From assembly GCA_015709715.1 (NCBI GenBank), contig CP054184.1, forward strand, positions 2,217,001-2,281,000: a stretch of 64,000 nucleotides of DNA, given 5' to 3'. Shown here piece by piece: positions 50,520 to 59,577 of the stretch (within the stretch, counting starts at the first letter, position 1; every line of letters begins with the position of its first letter). Made by a program: the position numbers and the translations under genes. The stretch comes from Nitrospira sp. Its GTDB lineage: Bacteria; Nitrospirota; Nitrospiria; Nitrospirales; Nitrospiraceae. Below the pieces are notes generated by a model that saw only the letters and a list, made by a program, of their open reading frames with translations, had not been told where the DNA came from and searched no databases.

Positions 50520-50730
50520 GAACCGCTCTCGATTTCTCGTATGTGCTCCGGATTGACGCGCACGTAGACGGACACCTCCTGAACCGTCCTGGCGAGCAAT
50601 CCATCCGGCATTTTTTGAGCTCCGCGCCGGTAACAGCTGGCCTCTCCGTGCTGATACCGCGGTCCTGCGCAATCACGGCGGCCGTCTTGGGATGATCGCC
50701 GATGATCATCATCGACTCGATGTCGGCGCC
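50520..50730 (-). pseudogene. Fragment of a P-type cation-transporting ATPase, frameshifted
   Basis: On the minus strand ADIESMMIIGDHPKTAAVIA and QDRGISTERPAVTGAELKK reproduce the hinge (GDHP) and following segment of type II P-type ATPases (MITGDHPLTA...I...G..L.G.EL). At the run of six A's near 50620 the frame changes and coding resumes as MPDGLLARTVQEVSVYVRVN followed by PEH, matching the next conserved block (..VFARVSPEHK). Nothing recognisable follows. It overlaps the end of the mnhG gene. Only the phosphorylation/nucleotide-binding hinge survives, so it is a dead fragment. Confidence 0.7.
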
Positions 50731-51056
50731 CGTTCTCGGCTAAGACCGGGGGAATCTCCCGGCAAGGGCACGCGAGATGTGACCCGACGGCGCAAGCCTG
50801 CCTGTCCCAGCAGGTAGGCGCTGACGGGTGCGGTTATGAATAGAAACAGTGTGATGAGGAGTTCGCGCAGGCTGAAGTCCCGCCCAACGCCGTGAACGAT
50901 GGCGGCCAGCAACATGCCGCCGACGCCCAGGGTCGTGGCCTTCGTCGGGCCATGCAGCCGCATGAAGAAATCCGGCAGGCGAATGAGCCCGATCGCACCG
51001 ACGAGAATGAAGAAGCTGCCGACCAGCAGCAACAGGGACACGATGATGTCGAGCAT
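50709..51056 (-). CDS. mnhG: Mrp antiporter subunit G
   Basis: 115 residues with three membrane segments: IVSLLLLVGSFFILVGAIGL, the GGMLLAAIVHGVG segment and LLITLFLFITAPVSAYLLGQ. The block IRLPDFFMRLHGPTKATTLG is the MnhG/PhaG signature. Start at 51056, four bases after the stop of mnhF. The last 20 residues (PLPGDSPGLSRERAPTSSR) read into the P-type ATPase fragment, so the natural C-terminus may have been altered. Confidence 0.92.
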   Translation of the reverse strand: MLDIIVSLLLLVGSFFILVGAIGLIRLPDFFMRLHGPTKATTLGVGGMLLAAIVHGVGRDFSLRELLITLFLFITAPVSAYLLGQAGLRRRVTSRVPLPGDSPGLSRERAPTSSR

Positions 51057-51060
51057 GTGA

Positions 51061-51330
51061 TTACTCTCCAATATTGCCACGGGCGAGGTAGCGCGCCAAT
51101 GCCACCGTCGCGACGAACCCGATCATCGCGATGAGAAGCGCCGCTTCGAAAAATACGGACGTGGACTGGTGAATGTCCAGCACGATCAGCAGCGCAATGG
51201 TGTTGATATACAGCGTATCGAATGCCAAGACCCGATCGGCCGGATCAGGGCCACGCAACAGACGCAGAGTACAGAGTATGATCGCGAGCGCGATGGAACC
51301 GAAGGCGATAGAGAGCGCGACCGTCAGCAT
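51061..51330 (-). CDS. mnhF: Mrp antiporter subunit F
   Basis: 89 residues, three membrane segments (VALSIAFGSIALAIILCTLR, the LYINTIALLIVLDIH segment and FFEAALLIAMIGFVATVALA). The GPDPADRVLAFDTLYINTIA block is typical of MnhF/PhaF. It overlaps the end of mnhE by seven bases. Part of the hetero-oligomeric Na+/H+ antiporter. Confidence 0.92.
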   Translation of the reverse strand: MLTVALSIAFGSIALAIILCTLRLLRGPDPADRVLAFDTLYINTIALLIVLDIHQSTSVFFEAALLIAMIGFVATVALARYLARGNIGE

Positions 51331-51809
51331 TCCAACATGTCCATGATCGGACGCTCGTAGCGCTCCTTGATCCTGGCGACGAAATACTGCTCATCTTCCA
51401 AGTGGAGCACGTGTAGAAGCAGGGTACGGGAATCCGGCGACAACGCGATTGACAGCGAGCCTGGCACGATGGATACGACGCTGGCAAACAGCGCGATCGC
51501 ATGCGGGTGAGTCACGGCGAGCGGGACGTGCACGAAGCCCGGTCGCAGGCTTGGGACCGGCCCGAGCACTAGGCGCGCGACCGCAATGTTCGCCAGCACG
51601 ATATCCCACGCCACCAATCCGGCGAAGCGCAAGGCGGTTCCGATCGAGCGGATTCCAGGCAGTTCGCCTAGGAGCGGCGCCGTGAGATGCGGGATGGCGA
51701 CCGCGAGGAGGAGGGCCAGAATGAGTTGAGGCGGCGAGATCCCGACCAGCGCCAACCAGCAGGCCGCGAGCGACAGCGACAGCACCGGAAATGGAAACAC
51801 CTTGTTCAC
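51324..51809 (-). CDS. mnhE: Mrp antiporter subunit E
   Basis: 161 residues. Membrane segments at FPVLSLSLAACWLALVGISP and the following stretch, then a cytoplasmic domain with VARLVLGPVPSLRPGFVHVP and SIVPGSLSIALSPDSRTLLL (the ITLTPGT-like region of MnhE) and LHVLHLEDEQYFVARIKERY. Starts within the stop of mnhD (ATGA-type overlap). Supports assembly of the antiporter. Confidence 0.9.
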   Translation of the reverse strand: MNKVFPFPVLSLSLAACWLALVGISPPQLILALLLAVAIPHLTAPLLGELPGIRSIGTALRFAGLVAWDIVLANIAVARLVLGPVPSLRPGFVHVPLAVTHPHAIALFASVVSIVPGSLSIALSPDSRTLLLHVLHLEDEQYFVARIKERYERPIMDMLEC

Positions 51810-53353
51810 CGGGGGCCTCCCGTCGTATGGGACCGGACAAGAGCATCTCGTTGAGGTCCGAGGACCGCATCGACGTAGGAGGCCGGCGAGAGCAGTTGCG
51901 CCGCCGTTTCATCGGTGTACTGTTTGATCGGCGCCGCGAACAGGACCAGAAGCAGGCTACAGGCCGCGAGCGCCCCCAGCGCCATCCATTCGCCGACGCG
52001 CGGGGCATGGACCGGGCCGACCGGGAGCGGTTCCGTCACATTCCACAGCACGATGCTGCCTGCTCGCGCACAGCCGACCAGCATGAGCACGCTCGTCACC
52101 ATGATGACCATCCATATCGGCACGATCGCGATCGCATCCTTCGCGCTTTGCAGCACCATGACCTTCCCGAGAAATCCGGACAAGGGCGGGACGCCCGCCA
52201 CCGTGGCTCCGGCGAAGAGAAACGCAAGACCGAGCGCCGCCGCGCGACGGATCTGCGGACCCGGATGGATCTGGTCAGTCATGTCGCCGCGGCCGCGTCC
52301 GATCAGATCGCCGACGAGGAAGAGAAGGGCAATGACGATGGTCGAGTGCGCGAGATAATAAAGCCCGGCAGAGAAGGCTGCCACGCCGCCGATCGCCACG
52401 GCAGTGAGGATTGTGCCGACCGACGCGATGGTCAAATACGCGGTCAGAGTGGCGAGGCGCCCGGCGCCGAATGCGCCCAGTGCGCCCAGCGCAAGGGTGA
52501 TGAGGGCACAGGGCAGGAGCCAGGGAGAGGTCAACTCCATCACGACGCCAGCCCAGGCGCCATAGACCAGTGTGGTGATCCTAATGATCGCGTAGACACC
52601 GACCTTCGTCATGATCGAAAAGAGCGCCGCGACAGGGGCGGGCGCATTCGAATAGACCGCAGGTAGCCAGAAGTACAGGGGGAAGAGCGCGGCTTTAATG
52701 GAAAACACCCCGAGCAGCAGCAGGCCCGCAGTTCGCGCCAGCGCCACGTCCTCCGTCCGCATCTGGGCCATGCGCTCGGCCAGATGCGCCAAGTTGAGCG
52801 TCCCCGTGACGCCGTAGAGCAGGCCGACCGCGATGAGAAAGACACTGGAGGCGGCGATGTTGATCGCGGCATAGTGCAACGTTGCGCGCAGGCGCTCTGC
52901 AATCAGGCCCTGCAATGAGAGACAATAGGAGGCGATCAACAGAATTTCGAAGAAGACGAAGAGATTGAACAGATCTCCCGCAAGGAACGCCCCGTTCAGC
53001 CCCATCAGCTGAAACAGAAAGAGCGGGTGAAAGTATTGTCCGCGCGCATCCCAGGCTTGCGCCGAATAGAGCAGCACCGAGAGGGCGAGCAGCGCCGTCA
53101 GCAGAAGCATGAACGCGGAGAGACGGTCTGCGACCAACACGATTCCAAAAGGCGCCGGCCAATTGCCGACCTGGCAGACGAGCGGCGTACCGGCTTCCGC
53201 TTGCGCCAGGACGGCAATCGCTGCCGCGAAAAGACCCAGCGTGGCCGCCGCACTGAGCGCGCGCACCAGAACCACCGGTGCGCGCTGCAGGACGAGGAGC
53301 AGTGCGGCGGTGAACGCGGGGAGGACGATCTGCAGCGCGAGCAGGTGATTCAT
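51806..53353 (-). CDS. mnhD: Mrp antiporter subunit D
   Basis: 515 residues, about 14 membrane segments, homologous to the ND2/ND4/ND5 proton-pumping subunits of complex I. Key blocks: LFNLFVFFEILLIASYCLSL (conserved Glu), SIKAALFPLYFWLPAVYSNA (conserved Lys and the LPxxY motif) and FSAGLYYLAHSTIVIALLFL. It forms an ion path with subunit A. Overlaps mnhC by four bases at its start and mnhE at its end. Confidence 0.93.
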   Translation of the reverse strand: MNHLLALQIVLPAFTAALLLVLQRAPVVLVRALSAAATLGLFAAAIAVLAQAEAGTPLVCQVGNWPAPFGIVLVADRLSAFMLLLTALLALSVLLYSAQAWDARGQYFHPLFLFQLMGLNGAFLAGDLFNLFVFFEILLIASYCLSLQGLIAERLRATLHYAAINIAASSVFLIAVGLLYGVTGTLNLAHLAERMAQMRTEDVALARTAGLLLLGVFSIKAALFPLYFWLPAVYSNAPAPVAALFSIMTKVGVYAIIRITTLVYGAWAGVVMELTSPWLLPCALITLALGALGAFGAGRLATLTAYLTIASVGTILTAVAIGGVAAFSAGLYYLAHSTIVIALLFLVGDLIGRGRGDMTDQIHPGPQIRRAAALGLAFLFAGATVAGVPPLSGFLGKVMVLQSAKDAIAIVPIWMVIMVTSVLMLVGCARAGSIVLWNVTEPLPVGPVHAPRVGEWMALGALAACSLLLVLFAAPIKQYTDETAAQLLSPASYVDAVLGPQRDALVRSHTTGGPR

Positions 53354-53709
53354 GGCTTACCCGCCGGCCTGGAAACGGCCTCCGGCTCAACCCCGTCCAC
53401 ATGATCACTCCCCGTCTGATGCCAGGTGCGCACTGCGAGCGCCATGAGAAAACCCGTCATGCCGAAACTGATGACGATGGCCGTCAACACTAGCGCCTGC
53501 GGTATGGGGTCGGCGTATCCGGCCGCTTCTGGTGAGAGGATGGGTGGTGCGCCGGAGGTCAGCCTTCCCATGGACAGGATGAACAGGTTGACGGCATAGG
53601 AGAGCAACGACAAGCCAAGTACCACCGGGAACGTGCGCCCACGCAGAACAAGATACAGGCCGCAGGCGGTGACGATCCCAAGCGCGCTGGCGATCATCAG
53701 CTCCATCAC
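53350..53709 (-). CDS. mnhC: Mrp antiporter subunit C
   Basis: 119 residues, three membrane segments, homologous to NuoK: ASALGIVTACGLYLVLRGRT, FPVVLGLSLLSYAVNLFILS and ADPIPQALVLTAIVISFGMT. The DPIPQALVLTAIVI motif is the strongest family mark. Overlaps subunit A at its start (ATGA) and D at its end. Confidence 0.93.
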   Translation of the reverse strand: MMELMIASALGIVTACGLYLVLRGRTFPVVLGLSLLSYAVNLFILSMGRLTSGAPPILSPEAAGYADPIPQALVLTAIVISFGMTGFLMALAVRTWHQTGSDHVDGVEPEAVSRPAGKP

Positions 53710-56480
53710 AGGACCTCGCCGGTTGAGGACAGCTTGCGCCTGGCCTTCCCAAGGGCGGTCACTGTCAGGAGCGTCGTCCCAAGCACCGTCATAAACACGC
53801 CGAGGTCGAACGCCGTGGCGCTGGCGAGCGGAATCTCTCCCAACAACGGCACATGCGGATGGACGGCTACGCTGGTGAGAAAGGGCGCGCCCGTAAACAT
53901 GCCGATGAAACCGGTCAAGGCGGCGAGCAACAGGCCGAAACCGAGCAGGATTCTGAAGTCGATGCGTATGCGGGTCAGCGTGTGCTGGAGGCCCTCGCCC
54001 ATGTACTGCATGATGAGCGCGATCGCGACGACGAGCCCGGCAAGAAATCCGCCGCCCGGCCGATTGTGGCCCCGCAGAAACAGATAGATGGCCACAAGGA
54101 TGGTAAACGGCATCAGCAGTCGCGCCGCCACCGCGAACATGGTGCCGGTCGCTTCGGATGGTCTTGTGAAGACAGGCCGCTCGACGCGCAGTCCCGCCGT
54201 CACTATCCAGGCTCCCATCGCAGCCAGGCTCAGGACGGTGATCTCGCCGAACGTATCGAAGCCGCGGAAGTCAACGAGCAGCACGTTCACGACATTAGCC
54301 CCGCCCCCCCGCGGCAGGCTGTTCGCCAGGAAGTACCAGGCGATGGATTCCTGACCGCGCGTCAGAACAGCCCAGGATAACGCCGCGACACCGGTTCCGG
54401 CTGCGACCGCAAGGACGGCATCGCGAAGTTTGCGCCGCCGCTTCGACTCCGCGGGTGTCGACTGCGGCAGAAGCGCCAGGGCCATGAGCATCACCAGGGT
54501 CGTGACGACCTCGACAGCGAGTTGTGTCAACGCGAGGTCTGGAGCGGAAAAATACGCAAAGGCGACCGACACGGCCAGGCCGACGACGCCAGCCAGTATG
54601 ACGGCCACGACCCGCTCGCTATGAAACCAGACGGTGCCGAGCGCGGCCGCGATCGCGGCGCCCCACAGGACGAGAGCCAGCGGCATCACCGGGGTCGCCT
54701 CCACCACTACAGCCTCGAACCCAAACTGGAGGAACGGCCACAAGCCGAGTCCGATCACCGCCGCGATGGTGAGCGCGAGATAACGCTGGAGCGAACCGTT
54801 CTCCATCCGGCTGGTAAGGCGGCCCGCGACGGCAATCAGACCATCGTAAGCGTGCTGGAAGAGCAGCCGTCCCGCATAGCGCACCGGCACGTGAAGATGC
54901 AGATCGTATCGGCGCCGTAACAGCCAATAGACCACCGCGCCGCCGGCGAGCGCGACCACACTCATGAGCAACGGCAGGGTGAAGCCATGCCACAACGCGA
55001 TCTCATAGACAGGCAACGCGTCGCCGATCACGTCCCGCGCCGCCACATTCACCAGGGGTGCAACGGTGTAAGCGGGCAACACACCGACCGCGATGCATAC
55101 CATCGCCAGCACTTCAGCCGGCACCTTCATGTAGCGTGGCGGCTTACCGGGGGTGTGCGGGAGGTCGTGCGGTTCATCGAAAAACACGTCGTGAATGAAG
55201 CGCACGGAATAGGCCACGCTGAACATCGAACCCAGTATGACCAGGGCCGGGCCCATCCCCCCGAGCAGAGGAAGATGCTCCAGATCGAGCGCTTCGGCAA
55301 AGAACATTTCCTTGGATAGGAACCCGTTGAAGAGCGGCACGCCGGCCATGGCCGACGCCGCCACAATCGCCAGGACTGAAGTTTGCGGCATGTACCGCCA
55401 GAGGCCGCCCAGCCGCCGCATGTCACGAGTCCCGCACTCGTGATCGATGATCCCCGCCGCCATGAAGAGCGACGCCTTGAAGGTCGCATGGTTGCCGATA
55501 TGAAAAATGGCGGCCACCGAGGACATCGGCGTATCCAGCCCCATGAGAAACGTAATGAGGCCGAGGTGGCTGATCGTTGAGTAGGCGAGCAGGCCCTTCA
55601 AGTCGTGCCTGAATACCGCCACATAGGCACCGAACAAGAAGGTTGTGAGACCGACGGTGGTCGTCACGTATTCGAACACGAGGTTCCCACCCACCAAAGG
55701 ATAGAGCCGCGCGAGCAGAAACACTCCGGCTTTCACCATCGTGGCAGAGTGCAGATAGGCCGACACAGGCGTGGGCGCGGCCATTGCCGCCGGCAGCCAG
55801 AAATGAAACGGAAACTGCGCCGATTTAGTGAACACACCCACTAGAATCAGCACCAGCGCGACATTGAACGAAGAATGGCTTCGGATACCCTCGCCCGCCG
55901 AGAACCACCTTGTGAGCTCGAAGCTTCCTGCGATATTGCCGATCAGCAGCACCCCTGCGAGCAGAGCGAGTCCGCCGGCGCTGGTGACGGCAAGCGCCAT
56001 GCGCGCACCCTGGCGAGCCAGCGGGCTGTGAGTCCAAAAACCGATGAGCAGGAAGGAGACCAGGCTCGTTAGTTCCCAGAACATGACGAGCAGCAGGACG
56101 TTTTCGGACAGCACGACGCCCAGCATAGCGGTCATGAACAACATGAGCAGCGCATACAACCTGCCGATGCGATCCTCCGGAGCCAGATAATAGCGCGCAT
56201 AGAGGATGACGAGCAGCCCGATGCCGAGGATAAGCAGTGCGAAAAGAAGGCCGAGCCCATCCAGCCTGAACGACAGGTTGAGGCCGAGCTCCGGCAACCA
56301 CGGCTGGCTTATGAGGAATTCCTCGCCGACGAGCACCTCCGGGACCGTCCCAGCCAGCAGGGCCAGACTTGCGGCGACCGGCAAGGCGGCGGCCCAGGCG
56401 GCGGCGGTGAACCCGCGGCGTTGGGCAAGCAGCGTGGCGGCGGCGAGCAATGGAAGCAGCATGATGCTCGGTAGCGTCAT
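53706..56480 (-). CDS. mnhA: Mrp antiporter subunit A fused with subunit B
   Basis: About 924 residues from the ATG at 56480; the frame begins at 56504 but neither start has a good ribosome site. The first 500 residues are an ND5-like domain (FWELTSLVSFLLIGFWTHSP with the conserved Glu, KSAQFPFHFWLPAAMAAPTP with Lys, and VFRHDLKGLLAYSTISHLGL). Residues about 620-770 are the MrpA C-terminal region (LTQLAVEVVTTLVMLMALAL) and about 790-920 an MnhB domain (LRGHNRPGGGFLAGLVVAIA and TGFIGMFTGAPFLTS). A+B fusions are a known Mrp variant. Drives Na+ (or K+) export in exchange for protons. Confidence 0.93.
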   Translation of the reverse strand: MTLPSIMLLPLLAAATLLAQRRGFTAAAWAAALPVAASLALLAGTVPEVLVGEEFLISQPWLPELGLNLSFRLDGLGLLFALLILGIGLLVILYARYYLAPEDRIGRLYALLMLFMTAMLGVVLSENVLLLVMFWELTSLVSFLLIGFWTHSPLARQGARMALAVTSAGGLALLAGVLLIGNIAGSFELTRWFSAGEGIRSHSSFNVALVLILVGVFTKSAQFPFHFWLPAAMAAPTPVSAYLHSATMVKAGVFLLARLYPLVGGNLVFEYVTTTVGLTTFLFGAYVAVFRHDLKGLLAYSTISHLGLITFLMGLDTPMSSVAAIFHIGNHATFKASLFMAAGIIDHECGTRDMRRLGGLWRYMPQTSVLAIVAASAMAGVPLFNGFLSKEMFFAEALDLEHLPLLGGMGPALVILGSMFSVAYSVRFIHDVFFDEPHDLPHTPGKPPRYMKVPAEVLAMVCIAVGVLPAYTVAPLVNVAARDVIGDALPVYEIALWHGFTLPLLMSVVALAGGAVVYWLLRRRYDLHLHVPVRYAGRLLFQHAYDGLIAVAGRLTSRMENGSLQRYLALTIAAVIGLGLWPFLQFGFEAVVVEATPVMPLALVLWGAAIAAALGTVWFHSERVVAVILAGVVGLAVSVAFAYFSAPDLALTQLAVEVVTTLVMLMALALLPQSTPAESKRRRKLRDAVLAVAAGTGVAALSWAVLTRGQESIAWYFLANSLPRGGGANVVNVLLVDFRGFDTFGEITVLSLAAMGAWIVTAGLRVERPVFTRPSEATGTMFAVAARLLMPFTILVAIYLFLRGHNRPGGGFLAGLVVAIALIMQYMGEGLQHTLTRIRIDFRILLGFGLLLAALTGFIGMFTGAPFLTSVAVHPHVPLLGEIPLASATAFDLGVFMTVLGTTLLTVTALGKARRKLSSTGEVL

Positions 56481-56484
56481 GGCG

Positions 56485-56841
56485 TCAGCGCAAGGCCCGC
56501 TCATGGACTACAAGCACGTCACATTTCGAATCGGCGAGGACATGGCGCATGACGCTCCCGAGGAGCCATTCTTCGACCATAGACCGGCCGTGCTTCCCGA
56601 TGATGATCAAGTCCGCTGAGAGTTCCTCCTCTTTGGCGAGAATCACGCGAGACGCGCCGCCGTACTGGACGGCATACGCTATCCGGAATGCGCCCTCGTC
56701 GGAATTGCGGATCAATTCCTTGATGTGTTTCACGGCTCCTTGTCGTTCCTCTTCCCCCGCGACGATGCCGGCGCGCTCGGCGCCATACCGGGCCTCCTCT
56801 GAGAAGTCGGTTGCCGCGATAATGGATTGAATCGACGCCAC
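56485..56841 (-). CDS. Universal stress protein (UspA family), internally shortened
   Basis: 118 residues versus about 145 in the family. The first strand and helix (IQSIIAATDFSEEARYGAER) and the C-terminal ATP-binding part (LSADLIIIGKHGRSMVEEWL, then GSVMRHVLADSKCDVLVVHE with the G-2x-G-9x-G(S/T)-like motif) are normal. Between them the second strand and following helix, normally LLHVV and its surroundings, are missing, and ERA is joined to GIVAGEEERQGAVKHIKELI. The deletion is in frame. The fold would lose a central strand, so function is doubtful. It is cotranscribed with the Mrp operon. Confidence 0.8.
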   Translation of the reverse strand: MASIQSIIAATDFSEEARYGAERAGIVAGEEERQGAVKHIKELIRNSDEGAFRIAYAVQYGGASRVILAKEEELSADLIIIGKHGRSMVEEWLLGSVMRHVLADSKCDVLVVHERALR

Positions 56842-56860
56842 GCGCGATTGTCCTCCTTCG

Positions 56861-57061
56861 CTAGCGAGAGACGCAAGATGTGCCTGATCCCAAGAGTGAG
56901 CGCACGAGGCCGACTCTATTGGAGACGCGGATCGCGCCTTTCTCGATCTCGGTGAACGTCAAGACCTTCGCTCCGGCCAGCAACACCTTGAGCCATTCAA
57001 GCCAGGTCAAATCCGTCGAACCGCATACCTTCTGTAACGGGTCTGCATGGACATAGGCGAG
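56861..57061 (-). pseudogene. Probable C-terminal remnant of a P-type cation ATPase
   Basis: An open stretch of about 66 codons on the minus strand without a start codon. AYVHADPLQKVCGSTDLTWL followed by EWLKVLLAGAKVLTFTEIEK resembles the last membrane pair of type II P-type ATPases (...PPLQ.IFGT..LT..WL......F...EIEKW). It lies upstream of the UspA/Mrp operon while another ATPase fragment (50520-50730) lies downstream. The order of the two pieces is the reverse of that in one ATPase gene, so they do not come from a simple insertion. The rest of the 378-base gap 56842-57219 holds nothing I recognise. Confidence 0.4.
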
Positions 57062-57219
57062 CTACAACTGGGCGCAAGCGGCGATGACGATCGGACCGAA
57101 GCGATTGCCGAACAGCCCTTCTCGGTGCGGGCTGTTAACCATATTCTTGCCTGTGGTGGGAGCTCTATGAGTCTGCTCACCTTGCACTATGCACTGGCTG
57201 GCGGCCGCTCGTCATACCC

Positions 57220-58689
57220 TCAAAACGGGAACTGTCGTGGTGTATGTTGCACGCTGACCCAATGGTCCGTCGTGAACTCCTCAATAATCCAATCTCCGCC
57301 GAAGCGACCGAGTCCGCTGTTCTTCTCACCGCCGAAGGGACAATTCGGCAGATCGACGACCGGCTGGTCGTTCACATGCGTCATACCGGCCTTTACCTGC
57401 AGCGCGACCCGCACGCCGCGTCCGACATTCCTGGTGAACACCGCGCTCGACAGGCCGTATTCCGTATCGTTCGCCACCCGAATAGCCTCCGTTTCGCCGG
57501 TGACCTTCATGATGGACACCACCGGGCCGAACATCTCGTCCTGGGCGAGGCGCATCTGAGGCGTCACGTCGGCGAACACATGAGGGGGGAGCAGAAGGCC
57601 CTGAGGCTCACCGCCTGCCGTCAGCCGGGCCCCTTCCGAACGGGCGGTTGCAATGTGCCTGATCAATCCCTCGAACTGCGACTGATTGATGATCGGTCCG
57701 ATCGCCGTGTCTGCGCTGTTAGGGTCTCCCACTTTGAGGCTACGTACACGAGCCGTGAAGCGCTCAACGAACTGGTCATAGATCGTGGCATCCACAATGA
57801 TGCGGTTGGTGATCATGCAGATCTGCCCCTGGTGGATGAATTTGCCGAAGACGGCCGCGTCGACGGCCAGGTCGAGGTCTGCGTCGTCGAGAATGATGAA
57901 GGGACTGTTGCCACCAAGTTCGAGAGCCACTTTCTTGAGCATCGGACTCTTGGCGGCCAGCTCCGCGATGCGACGCCCGACCGGCGTGGAGCCGGTAAAG
58001 GATATGACGCGAGGGACTGCATGAAGCACAAACGCGTCGCCGATCACGCTTCCGGGTCCGATGACCACGCTGAGAACACCGGGCGGAAGTCCCGCCTCCT
58101 CAAAAATCTTCGCGAGTAACAGGCCGCCGGTCACTGGCGTATCGGATGCCGGTTTCACCACCACCGCATTGCCCACGGCCAGCGCCGGGGCCACCGAACG
58201 ATTGCTGAGGTGGAAAGGAAAGTTCCAGGGACTGATCACTCCGACAACGCCGACCGGCTGTCGATACACCCGGTTTTCCTTGCCGGGAATATCCGAGGGC
58301 AGAATACGACCTTGGACACGGTAAGGCGCGGAAGCGGCTTCTAGCATGATCGCATGGGCGGACCCCCATTCGACATTCGCCTTAAGGCGCGTGCTGCCCG
58401 ATTCTTTGATGAGCCAGGTGACGATTTCCTCGCGCCTGGCCTCCATAATCGCAGCGGCCCGGCGGAGGATGGCTGCCCGTTCGCCGGGCAACATCGCCGC
58501 CCATTTCGGCTGCGCGTCCGCCGCGACCCTGTAGGCTTCATTCAAATCTTGCTCGTCGGCGAGGGGAATGCGGACGAGAATCTCGTCGGTGTAGGGATCG
58601 CGATCTTCGGAGATTTTTCCGCTCCGCCCGCCCCGCCATTGCCCGCCCAACGGCATGCGGTCAAATCCCTCGTACGGTGTCGCTGTCAT
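57220..58689 (-). CDS. Aldehyde dehydrogenase (benzaldehyde/vanillin dehydrogenase-like)
   Basis: 489 residues from the ATG at 58689. Family blocks: [20 protein letters not shown] (oxyanion Asn), [16 protein letters not shown] (NAD site), [20 protein letters not shown] (catalytic Glu) and [20 protein letters not shown] (catalytic Cys). C-terminal [20 protein letters not shown] is typical of the XylC/vanillin dehydrogenase clade. It would oxidise 4-hydroxybenzaldehyde or a similar aromatic aldehyde to the acid. It is the last intact gene of the aromatic module. Confidence 0.9.
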   Translation of the reverse strand: MTATPYEGFDRMPLGGQWRGGRSGKISEDRDPYTDEILVRIPLADEQDLNEAYRVAADAQPKWAAMLPGERAAILRRAAAIMEARREEIVTWLIKESGSTRLKANVEWGSAHAIMLEAASAPYRVQGRILPSDIPGKENRVYRQPVGVVGVISPWNFPFHLSNRSVAPALAVGNAVVVKPASDTPVTGGLLLAKIFEEAGLPPGVLSVVIGPGSVIGDAFVLHAVPRVISFTGSTPVGRRIAELAAKSPMLKKVALELGGNSPFIILDDADLDLAVDAAVFGKFIHQGQICMITNRIIVDATIYDQFVERFTARVRSLKVGDPNSADTAIGPIINQSQFEGLIRHIATARSEGARLTAGGEPQGLLLPPHVFADVTPQMRLAQDEMFGPVVSIMKVTGETEAIRVANDTEYGLSSAVFTRNVGRGVRVALQVKAGMTHVNDQPVVDLPNCPFGGEKNSGLGRFGGDWIIEEFTTDHWVSVQHTPRQFPF

Positions 58690-58734
58690 GACGATGCTCC
58701 TTATTTCATTTCTTTCAGAAGACCTTGCCGCCAC

Positions 58735-58992
58735 TCACGATCCGAAGCGGACGATCGGCCTGATCGTGATGCCCTTCTCGCTGTCTTCAGCCGTCTGGTT
58801 GATCTGGTCGAGGCTGTAGAATTTCACCAGCCTGGCGAACGGGAAGCGGCCCTGCGCATACAATCCCACGAGACCGGGGATAAACAGATCCGGCACGCTG
58901 TCGCCTCGACAATCTCGGTAAGCCACTTGACGGTTGTCACGCAATTCACATCGAAGCTGGCTTCCGTGCTCAGCGCCGCGCCTCCACGATGC
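58735..58992 (-). pseudogene. Degenerate partial copy of the zinc alcohol dehydrogenase gene
   Basis: The first 65 codons upstream of the stop ([20 protein letters not shown], then [20 protein letters not shown]) match the C-terminus of the dehydrogenase at 59578-60708 almost residue for residue, and the DNA similarity continues upstream to about 58990 with indels that destroy the frame (compare 58950-58985 with 59795-59830). The SRPBCC gene now sits between the two copies. A tandem duplication followed by decay is the simplest reading. Confidence 0.85.
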
Positions 58993-59055
58993 CCGCAAGT
59001 CCACCGCCTTAGGGCTCACCGAGGAGCTGTTGTCGCGTGTGGCCTACGTTGCCGT

Positions 59056-59520
59056 CTATATCGACGTTCGCATCATGTATTGATCCTGTAGACCCTCGGC
59101 GCGACGTTTGAGGGCGGCATTCATCTCTTCGAAACCGCGGCGTGTCACCGGTTCGATGCTCCTCCACAGTAGCGGCACCAGCAACCCACGAAAACGCTCA
59201 CGTTGGATGAACCTGCTTTGATGATCGCCCAGACGCTCGATCTGGAATGCATGCTCGCCATCGAACAGACCCGGAATGATGAGATGCCCCAGCCAGCGTA
59301 ATTCCTCGCCCGCTTTGGAGACGAGAACCCTGGGTCGAAACGTCATGCCTCGACCTCCAGTTGGCTGGATTTTCGCTTTGAGTGTCTCGCCGGGCTTCGG
59401 GTTACCAGAGATTGAACGGATAAACGGATTCCACTCCGGATAGGAGCTAAAATCCGCCAGCACGTTCCAGATGGTTCCACGCGACGCATTGATGTGAATC
59501 TCTGTGAGCAATTCTTTCAT
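59056..59520 (-). CDS. SRPBCC-domain protein
   Basis: 154 residues of the START/Bet v1-like SRPBCC type: HINASRGTIWNVLADFSSYP, EWNPFIRSISGNPKPGETLK, then FDGEHAFQIERLGDHQSRFI and a long C-terminal helix (EEMNAALKRRAEGLQDQ). Such proteins bind hydrophobic ligands or act as cyclases or hydrolases. Located within the aromatic-oxidation module, it could bind an aromatic compound; nothing in the sequence specifies it. Confidence 0.85.
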   Translation of the reverse strand: MKELLTEIHINASRGTIWNVLADFSSYPEWNPFIRSISGNPKPGETLKAKIQPTGGRGMTFRPRVLVSKAGEELRWLGHLIIPGLFDGEHAFQIERLGDHQSRFIQRERFRGLLVPLLWRSIEPVTRRGFEEMNAALKRRAEGLQDQYMMRTSI

Positions 59521-59577
59521 GGCAAGGCGCAGCGCGTCATCTGTTGACCGTCGTGAGTACAGTGGTCAGCGGTCTTC

